5,028 nt of DNA. Source: Desulfobacterales bacterium (GTDB taxonomy: Bacteria > Desulfobacterota > Desulfobacteria > Desulfobacterales > SpSt-501). Below are positions 1 to 4,575 of the stretch, piece after piece. The notes beneath the pieces were generated by a model. It saw only the letters and a list, made by a program, of their open reading frames with translations. It had not been told where the DNA came from and did not search any database. Every line of letters begins with the position of its first letter. Position 1 is the stretch's first letter. Location of the stretch: positions 1 to 5,028 of the forward strand of contig JALOOS010000180.1 in the NCBI GenBank assembly GCA_025454275.1, read 5' to 3'. A program made the translations under genes and the position numbers.

Positions 1-537
1 CTGGTCGCCCACCGGGTGGCCGGGCCGGTCCTGGAACGTCACCGGCAGGAGATCCCTCTCTGGCGGTTTCACCGCCGGGCGGCCCGGGACGCGGCCGGCC
101 ATCAGTTCAGCCTGATTTTCTTCGCCGACCGCCGCACCGCCGGCCGGGTCAACGCCGAGGTCCTCGGCGACCCCATGGTGCAGGCGGCCAAAACCGCCGG
201 GCGGCTGGCAGCGGTGGTCTGCGATGACCCGGCGGTGGTGCTGAAGCCTGGGGTCGGGGATACGAGCGACCCCGCCTGGTCCCCGCCCCTGCGCGATGCC
301 TGGCCCTATTTCCTGATGGGCGCGAGCCGCACCTGGCTCGAGCTGATCACCCGATTGGCCGGGGCCGCCCCGGAACCGGAAGGCTTCGCCGCCGCCGAAG
401 AGCGTTATCTCAGGCTGAACTCCGCTGTTTCCGCCATCTGGCAGCGGGAGGGACGCCACGCCTTCCTGCACCACCTGAATGCCGTCTTCGGCTATGAACC
501 GGTCCTCATCATCGACAAACGGCTCATGAATTTCTGA
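1..537 (+). CDS. Unrecognised protein, 5'-partial (C-terminal 178 residues)
   Basis: The frame is open from the first base to a TGA at 535-537. A GTG at 16 could be read as a start, but no ribosome binding site precedes it and the five codons before it are also open, so the true start probably lies just before the window. I do not recognise the family. The visible part is soluble, with no transmembrane segment. It starts with a basic stretch rich in His and Arg (PLWRFHRR), then a hydrophobic beta-like segment (GHQFSLIFFAD, visible residues 33-43), a helix, a second strand (LAAVVCDD), a conserved-looking PYFLMGASRTWLEL block at about 102-115, and a C-terminal His-rich helix ending in FGYEPVLI. 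The alternating strand and helix pattern suggests a small alpha/beta fold, which is inference. It is separated from the next gene by a 133 bp gap containing a candidate promoter, so it is probably a different transcription unit. That a real gene is present is supported by the long open frame and typical high-GC codon use; its function is unknown. Confidence 0.7.
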   Translation: MVAHRVAGPVLERHRQEIPLWRFHRRAARDAAGHQFSLIFFADRRTAGRVNAEVLGDPMVQAAKTAGRLAAVVCDDPAVVLKPGVGDTSDPAWSPPLRDAWPYFLMGASRTWLELITRLAGAAPEPEGFAAAEERYLRLNSAVSAIWQREGRHAFLHHLNAVFGYEPVLIIDKRLMNF

Positions 538-538
538 T

Positions 539-567
539 CGCCCGGCAGATCTGCGTGGTTCCGGGCG
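539..567 (+). terminator. Inverted repeat after the first gene, possible terminator
   Basis: CGCCCGG (539-545) pairs perfectly with CCGGGCG (561-567) around a 15-base loop that itself holds the palindrome CAGATCTG (546-553). It begins one base after the stop codon, where a terminator would be expected. No T-run follows, so it is not a classical intrinsic terminator; it may only be a GC-rich chance repeat or an mRNA 3'-end stem. Confidence 0.25.
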
Positions 568-611
568 GGCCGCCGACCCGAAGCGCACAGCGCCAGGCTG
601 CCGGCGGGGGT

Positions 612-640
612 TTGCCAAACGGCATCATCGGAAATATGTT
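612..640 (+). promoter_or_regulatory. Candidate sigma-70 type promoter for the exported protein gene
   Basis: TTGCCA (612-617, five of six matches to the -35 consensus) is followed after 17 bases by TATGTT (635-640, four of six matches to the -10 consensus). It lies in the only clearly AT-richer patch of this gap and leaves a leader of about 25 bases before the start codon at 671. The -35 box sits inside a perfect 11 bp inverted repeat GTTTG-C-CAAAC (610-620), which could be an operator half or chance. Confidence 0.35.
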
Positions 641-657
641 AAACAAACTTCATCAAT

Positions 658-665
658 GGAGGTGA
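658..665 (+). promoter_or_regulatory. Strong ribosome binding site that decides the start at 671
   Basis: GGAGGTGA is a near-perfect anti-16S match. Its GGAGG core ends 8 bases before the ATG at 671. An in-frame ATG at 656 overlaps this site and would have no binding site of its own, so 671 is the start and the upstream ATG should not be used. Confidence 0.8.
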
Positions 666-670
666 TTGCG

Positions 671-1153
671 ATGCCGTTGATGCGAATAACGGCGACAGGG
701 GCGGTCATGGGCATGCTGATCCTGGTAGCGCTCTGCTTTCCGGCAGCAGCCGATCCGCTGAAAGGCTGGGGGATTTCAGACCCATACAACAAGCTTTACA
801 GCTACAAGGAAGCCGAACGGATCAAGGCGACCGTCGTCAAAGTGGTGGAGGTGGTGCCCATGCCCGGAATGGCCCCGGGCGTTGCCCTCGAGGTACGCGA
901 AGGCGGCGAGACCATCATCGTCCACCTGGGTCCGACGGCCTTCCTCAAGCCGGCGGATATCGGCATCAAGCCCGGGGACCGGGTCACCATCCGCGGCTGC
1001 TGGGCGGAGGTCAACGGCAAGGATGTGCTCATGGCCTCCAAGGTCAAGAAAGGGGAGAGTTTCGAACTGAAGATGCGGCTGACCAGGGACGGGACCCCCT
1101 TCTGGACCATGACACCGGAGCAGCTGGCCAAAGAGCAGAAGAGCAACGACTGA
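671..1153 (+). CDS. Exported small protein with OB-fold-like domain, function unknown
   Basis: The 160-residue product starts at the ATG served by the strong GGAGGTGA site. Residues 1-27 form a typical Sec signal peptide: a basic N-terminus (MPLMR), a hydrophobic core (AVMGMLILVAL) and a likely signal peptidase I site after AAA, before DPLKGWG. A Cys at 22 is not in a proper lipobox because Leu precedes it, so a lipoprotein is unlikely. The mature part (about 133 residues) is mainly beta: IKATVVKVVEVV, VALEVREGGETIIVHLGP, GDRVTIRGCWAEVNGKDVLMASKVKKG. The order of strands, with the GDRVTIRG turn and a later strand reading DVLMASKV, is what is seen in small periplasmic OB-fold proteins; this assignment is inference from pattern, not a family match. 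The tail (RDGTPFWTMTPEQLAKEQ) follows the beta domain. One Cys (110) remains in the mature protein. The product is probably periplasmic. It is followed 50 bp later by the methyltransferase gene on the same strand, so co-transcription is possible. No substrate or partner can be named. Confidence 0.8.
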   Translation: MPLMRITATGAVMGMLILVALCFPAAADPLKGWGISDPYNKLYSYKEAERIKATVVKVVEVVPMPGMAPGVALEVREGGETIIVHLGPTAFLKPADIGIKPGDRVTIRGCWAEVNGKDVLMASKVKKGESFELKMRLTRDGTPFWTMTPEQLAKEQKSND

Positions 1154-1203
1154 ACCGATGCGATCACGGCACGCTCTCGCAGTCGCTGCCGCCGGAGACC
1201 GGA

Positions 1204-2199
1204 ATGTCCTCAGACACCCGCATCATCGGGGAGTTGCTGGAAGCATCGGGCGCTTACTGGAAGAGCTGCGCCCTGCATGCCGCCGTCAAGCTGGATCTCT
1301 TTTCGATTCTGGAAGATGATCGCCTATCGGCAGGGGAGATGGCCGTCCGCCTTCAGGGCTCCGCCCGCGGGGTTGAGGCCCTGCTGAACGCGATGGCGGC
1401 CGCGGGGCTGCTGCAAAAGACAGACGGCCGCTACGCCAACTCGCCCGCCGCACGCAAGCTGCTCTGCCGCGATTCGCCGGAGTTCATCGGCCACATGATC
1501 CTGCACCATCACCACCTGGTGGACTCCTGGGCGCGGCTGGATGAGTCCGTGCGGAGCGGCGACCCGGTTCGGGAGCGGCCGCCCGTCAGCCGCGCGGAGT
1601 GGCGCGAGAGCTTCCTCATGGGCATGTTCACCAACGCCATGGCGGCGGCGCCCGCGGTCACGGCGGCCGTCGACCTTTCCGGCCGCTGCCGGCTGCTCGA
1701 TTTCGGCGGCGGCCCCGGTACCTATGCGATCCACTTCTGCCGGAAACACCCGGAGCTGAGCGCCGACGTATTCGATCTGCCCGAATCGCGCCCGTTCGCC
1801 GAAAAAACCATCGCGCGCTTCAATCTCGCCGGGCGCGTGAGATTCCTGCCCGGGGACTACCACCAAGACGAGGTCGCCGGGCCCTACGATGTCGCCTGGC
1901 TCTCCCACATCCTGCACGCCGAAGGTCCTGAGGCCTGCCTGAAGATCCTGCACAAAGCGGCAGCGGCCCTCGCTCCCGGGGGGATGCTGATCGTGCACGA
2001 ATTCATTTTGAACGACGCCATGGACGGACCGCTCTTCCCGGCCCTCTTCTCGCTCAACATGCTGGTTGGAACATCCTCGGGCCGATCCTACTCCGAATCG
2101 CAGATAAAAGAGATGCTCGCGGCCGCCGGCGCCAGCGCTATCCGGCGTATCCCCCTGAGAGCTCCGAACGATTCGGGCATCATCCTCGGGACGGTATGA
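1204..2199 (+). CDS. SAM-dependent methyltransferase, O-methyltransferase (acetylserotonin OMT-like) family
   Basis: The 331-residue protein has the two-part layout of the family-2 O-methyltransferases. An N-terminal helical and winged-helix dimerisation domain (about 15-90) contains ALHAAVKLDLFSIL and a recognition-like segment VEALLNAMAAAGLLQK, ending in GRYANSPAARKLL. The C-terminal Rossmann domain has the SAM-binding glycine motif LLDFGGGPGTYA (164-175), an acidic strand end VFDLPE (Asp191), GDY at 217-219, the DVAWLSHILH block (229-238) equivalent to the family's Asp-x-x-x-x-x-x-x-LH signature, and APGGMLIVHEF (257-267). Length is usual for the family. The substrate is not predictable; homologues methylate small-molecule hydroxyls or other positions in pigment, cofactor and secondary metabolite pathways. 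A run of five His-region residues (LHHHHL, 100-105) sits between the domains. The ATG at 1204 has a GGAG site 6 bases upstream (1194-1197). The stop overlaps the start of mobB, so the two are almost surely one operon and translationally coupled, which hints at a linked role but does not prove one. Confidence 0.88.
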   Translation: MSSDTRIIGELLEASGAYWKSCALHAAVKLDLFSILEDDRLSAGEMAVRLQGSARGVEALLNAMAAAGLLQKTDGRYANSPAARKLLCRDSPEFIGHMILHHHHLVDSWARLDESVRSGDPVRERPPVSRAEWRESFLMGMFTNAMAAAPAVTAAVDLSGRCRLLDFGGGPGTYAIHFCRKHPELSADVFDLPESRPFAEKTIARFNLAGRVRFLPGDYHQDEVAGPYDVAWLSHILHAEGPEACLKILHKAAAALAPGGMLIVHEFILNDAMDGPLFPALFSLNMLVGTSSGRSYSESQIKEMLAAAGASAIRRIPLRAPNDSGIILGTV

Positions 2200-2720
2200 T
2201 GGCGGAGCAATCATCCCATCATCGGCCGCCGATTCTCTCCATCGTGGGCCGCTCCAATTCCGGCAAGACCACCCTGATCGAAAAGCTGATCCCGGAGCTG
2301 CGGCAGCGCGGGTACCGGATCGGCACGATCAAGCACACCCACCACGCGGTCGAGATCGACCGCTCCGGCAAGGACAGCGCGCGGCATCGCGCCGCCGGTG
2401 CGGAAGCGGTCATGCTGACCGGCCGCGGCCGCATGTTCCTGGTCAAAGCGGTGGCCTCCGAGTCGCTCACCGATCTGGCCGGGTATTTCGACGGCATCGA
2501 TCTGCTCATCACCGAGGGGTTCAAACACGAAAGCCAGCCCAAGATCGAGGTGGTCCGGTCGGCGCTGGGCAGAGAGCTGCTATGCCGCGAAGACCCTTCC
2601 CTGATCGCCGTTGCCACCGATGCCGTTCTGGAGGTCCATCTTCCCGTCTTCCGGCTGGATGACCCGGCCGCGATCGCCGACTTCATCGTAGGCCGCCTCC
2701 TGGCCGCAGCAGCCATTTGA
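2196..2720 (+). CDS. mobB: Molybdopterin-guanine dinucleotide biosynthesis adaptor protein MobB
   Basis: The 174-residue product is a P-loop GTPase of the MobB family. Walker A is GRSNSGKT (18-25), right after the first strand (ILSIV). It is followed by the family signature GTIKHTHH (43-50), then DRSGKDSARHRAAGAEAV (55-72), where the Asp and the SxRHxxAGA segment are characteristic, and LLITEGFK (103-110), with the Glu-Gly-Phe-Lys motif that closes the nucleotide site. Length is normal for stand-alone MobB. In known systems MobB binds GTP and assists MobA in attaching GMP to molybdopterin, giving the cofactor of DMSO-reductase-type enzymes such as formate dehydrogenases and nitrate reductases. 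MobB is helpful rather than essential in E. coli. No mobA, moeA or moaA is next to it in this window. The ATG at 2196 overlaps the methyltransferase TGA (ATGA); a second ATG at 2199 is equally possible, with only weak purine-rich sequence (GGGACGG) upstream, consistent with translational coupling. Confidence 0.93.
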   Translation: MMAEQSSHHRPPILSIVGRSNSGKTTLIEKLIPELRQRGYRIGTIKHTHHAVEIDRSGKDSARHRAAGAEAVMLTGRGRMFLVKAVASESLTDLAGYFDGIDLLITEGFKHESQPKIEVVRSALGRELLCREDPSLIAVATDAVLEVHLPVFRLDDPAAIADFIVGRLLAAAAI

Positions 2721-2743
2721 CATAAACGGTCAAAACCGATAGC
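2717..2743 (+). promoter_or_regulatory. Candidate promoter for the sigma-54 regulator gene
   Basis: A perfect TTGACA (2717-2722) overlaps the mobB stop codon. The best -10 match downstream is weak: GATAGC (2738-2743) at 15-base spacing, three of six consensus bases. The small symmetric sequence CGGT-CAAA-ACCG (2727-2738) lies between the boxes and could be a binding site. The 84 bp gap after a tightly packed gene pair makes a separate regulator promoter reasonable. Confidence 0.27.
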
Positions 2744-2755
2744 TCGGTATCCAGA

Positions 2756-2771
2756 CCGGCGCCGACGCCGG
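2756..2771 (+). repeat. Perfect GC hairpin in the leader of the regulator gene
   Basis: CCGGCG (2756-2761), the loop CCGA and CGCCGG (2766-2771) form a perfect 6 bp stem with a 4-base loop, 33 bases before the regulator start. No T-run follows, so it is not a standard terminator. It might attenuate read-through from mobB, protect the mRNA, or be a chance product of the high GC content. Confidence 0.4.
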
Positions 2772-2804
2772 CATGTCATCCGCAGCCGGGAAGCGAACGA
2801 TCGC

Positions 2805-4145
2805 ATGGCGGATTTTCCCCTCGAATCCATGATGTGCCGCCGGGACAACCTCGAACAGGTCCTGGACAACCTCAAGGAAGGCATCATCGCCCACGATGTG
2901 CAGCGCCGGGTCTTCTTTTTCAACCGGGAGGCGGAGCGCATCACCGGCTACCACCGGACCGAGGTGCTCGGCCGCGACTGCCACGAGGCCTTCGGCGCCC
3001 CCCTGTGCGGCGGCCGCTGCGCCTTCTGCGATGAGACCCCCGCCCCGCCGGAGCGCGCCGACTACGACCTCACGATTCTCACCAAGGCCGGCGACACCCG
3101 CCGCATCGAAATGACCGTCACCCGCATGAGCGATGGAGAGGGCGGCATCGCCGGCGTGCTCTCCTGCTTCCGGGATGTCACCGACCTCTTCCGGCTGCGG
3201 CTCACGGCCGGTCGGCTGATGAGCTTCGGCAACATCATCGGGCATGACAGCAAGATGCTGACCGTCTTCGCGCAGATCCGGGACGTTGCGGGCTATGACT
3301 TCCCGGTCCACATCTCCGGGGAGACCGGCACCGGCAAGGAGCTTGCGGCCGGCGCCATTCACGCCGAAAGCCGGCGTGCCGGGGCGGCCTTCGTGCCCAT
3401 CAACTGCGGGGCGCTGCCGGAGGGGCTGATCGAAAGCGAGCTCTTCGGCCACGTGCGGGGGGCTTTCTCCGGCGCCGTTCGCGATAAAAAGGGGCGTTTC
3501 GAGCTCGCCGACGGCGGGACGGTGTTCCTGGACGAGGTGGCCGATCTCTCCATCCCCATGCAGGTGAAGCTGCTGCGTTTCCTGCAGGAAGGCAAATTCG
3601 AGCGGGTCGGCGGCGAACAGACGATCAGCGTCGATGTGCGCGTCGTCAGCGCCACCAACAAGAATCTGAAAAAAGAGGTGGAGCGCGGCCGTTTCAGGGA
3701 GGATCTCTTTTACCGGCTGAACGTCATCCCCATTCATCTGCCGCCGCTGCGGGAGCGCAAGATCGACATTCCCTACCTGATCGACCACTTCCTGAAAGAG
3801 GCCGCCGAGCGCTACGGTCGGGAGCCGCTCAAGATCGCCAGCCCCGCGCTGGCCCTCATGCTGGACTACCGCTGGCCGGGAAACGTGCGCGAGCTTCAGA
3901 ACGCGGTCCAGTTCGCTTTTGTCAAGTGCGGCGGCAAGCTCATCCTGCCGGAGCACCTCCCCCTGGAGCTGCGCGAGGCGGGTGCGGTGTGCACCCGGCG
4001 GGGACCGGTCAAGAAGCTCGAGATCGATGCGGTGCGGCAGGCCCTGACCCGCACCGGCGGGAACAAGGCCCGAGCCGCGAAATTGATGGGGGTGGGCCGG
4101 GCCACCTTGTACCGCTTCCTGGGCGAGCACCCCGAGCTAGTATAA
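2805..4145 (+). CDS. Sigma-54-dependent transcriptional activator with Cys-rich PAS sensor and Fis-type HTH
   Basis: The 446-residue protein is a bacterial enhancer-binding protein. Residues about 14-130 are a PAS domain (LDNLKEGIIAHD, FFFNREAERITGY, ending CFRDVT) with four cysteines spaced C59-x8-C68-x3-C72-x2-C75, and C121 at its last strand. Residues about 145-370 are the AAA+ ATPase: Walker A GETGTGKE (172-179), the sigma-54 contact loop as GAFSGA (219-224, where GAFTGA is usual), Walker B GTVFLDEV (238-245), sensor I SATN (282-285), the arginine-finger region FREDLFYRLNV (297-307) and RWPGNVREL (356-364). The C-terminus (about 405-440) is a Fis-like helix-turn-helix with GGNKARAAKLMGVGRATLYRFL. 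There is no receiver domain, so it responds to a ligand or redox signal through PAS rather than to a kinase. ATG 2805 is the first usable start: the frame is open back to the mobB stop but has no ATG, GTG or TTG there, and only a poor GGGAAG site lies about 11 bases upstream. Its targets are unknown. Neighbours are mobB upstream and the convergent CO dehydrogenase unit downstream. Confidence 0.95.
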   Translation: MADFPLESMMCRRDNLEQVLDNLKEGIIAHDVQRRVFFFNREAERITGYHRTEVLGRDCHEAFGAPLCGGRCAFCDETPAPPERADYDLTILTKAGDTRRIEMTVTRMSDGEGGIAGVLSCFRDVTDLFRLRLTAGRLMSFGNIIGHDSKMLTVFAQIRDVAGYDFPVHISGETGTGKELAAGAIHAESRRAGAAFVPINCGALPEGLIESELFGHVRGAFSGAVRDKKGRFELADGGTVFLDEVADLSIPMQVKLLRFLQEGKFERVGGEQTISVDVRVVSATNKNLKKEVERGRFREDLFYRLNVIPIHLPPLRERKIDIPYLIDHFLKEAAERYGREPLKIASPALALMLDYRWPGNVRELQNAVQFAFVKCGGKLILPEHLPLELREAGAVCTRRGPVKKLEIDAVRQALTRTGGNKARAAKLMGVGRATLYRFLGEHPELV

Positions 4146-4163
4146 AAGCGGGTTCTGGAGGGA

Positions 4164-4520
4164 TCAGCGCCCGGCGACGCCCAGCTCCTGCTTCAACCAG
4201 GCCTTGGCCTGCGGATCCAGGGCATAAACCCCTTTGAGTTCGCAGACATCCTTTTCGAACCGGCGGGGCAGCTCGAAGCGTGCCAGCTCCCGGGCCTCGT
4301 CCGAGTTGCGCCGGATCAGATAGATATAGTAAGGTCTGTTCCAGCAGTTCACCACGAAATAGGTGGTGAAGTCGCCCTTCGAACGGATCACGAATCCGTC
4401 GCCGCGGGCCCAGTTGTTGCCCCATTCCAGGTAGAGCCGCACCGCCTCCTCAGGGGTCATCTCCCAGTTGATCTCGTCGATGATATCCGGCTGTTTTTTG
4501 AGCTCCTCCAAGGTCATCAT
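4164..4520 (-). CDS. Small soluble conserved-looking protein downstream of CO dehydrogenase
   Basis: The 118-residue product has no signal peptide or membrane segment and is probably cytoplasmic. It starts with an acidic helical part (LEELKKQPDIIDEINWEMTP), continues with AVRLYLEWGNNWARG (26-40), which looks like the most constrained part because of its Trp/Asn content, then a beta hairpin region (GFVIRSKGDFTTYFVVNCW and YYIYLIRRN), and a helix ending in KGVYALDPQAKAWLKQEL. I have the impression of similar hypothetical proteins in sulfate-reducing bacteria, but I cannot name a domain and give no function. Cysteines at 59 and 93 show no metal-binding motif. It lies 55 bp downstream of the CO dehydrogenase stop on the same strand, so it may be its last operon gene, though a separate promoter is possible. 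The first of two adjacent ATGs is preferred because its ribosome binding site is optimally spaced. Codon use matches its neighbours. Confidence 0.85.
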   Translation of the reverse strand: MMTLEELKKQPDIIDEINWEMTPEEAVRLYLEWGNNWARGDGFVIRSKGDFTTYFVVNCWNRPYYIYLIRRNSDEARELARFELPRRFEKDVCELKGVYALDPQAKAWLKQELGVAGR

Positions 4521-4528
4521 GGACGCAC

Positions 4529-4535
4529 CCTCCTT
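4529..4535 (-). promoter_or_regulatory. Strong ribosome binding site for the 118-residue protein
   Basis: On the minus strand this reads AAGGAGG, ending 8 bases before the ATG at 4520-4518 and 11 bases before a second in-frame ATG at 4517-4515. The spacing favours the first ATG. Such a strong site suggests the small protein is made in quantity or translated independently of the upstream gene. Confidence 0.75.
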
Positions 4536-4575
4536 TTGATAACGAAACCTAAGAGAGAACGATGAACCGCTCGCG

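Noticed and set aside
656..670. ATG at 656 as the start of the exported protein
   Set aside because: It overlaps the GGAGGTGA ribosome binding site of the ATG at 671 and has no site of its own; starting at 671 also gives a cleaner signal peptide.
671..736. Lipoprotein signal peptide because of Cys22
   Set aside because: The residue before the Cys is Leu, which does not fit the lipobox, and a good AAA cleavage site follows.
1167..1181. A sigma-54 -24/-12-like element (CGGCACG followed by CGCA) upstream of the methyltransferase
   Set aside because: The GG and GC dinucleotides are one base too close together and the TT of the -12 element is missing. Sigma-54 promoters need strict spacing, so this is a near miss.
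1324..2214. A 296-codon minus-strand open frame opposite the methyltransferase
   Set aside because: It is explained by GC-rich third positions of the real methyltransferase gene; its translation shows no known motif and is Gly/Arg/Val-rich.
2730..4130. A 466-codon open frame on the minus strand across the whole regulator gene
   Set aside because: It mirrors the sigma-54 activator, whose motifs are unmistakable. The product is low-complexity, His/Gly/Ala/Glu-rich with no recognisable domain, as expected for an antisense frame in high-GC DNA.
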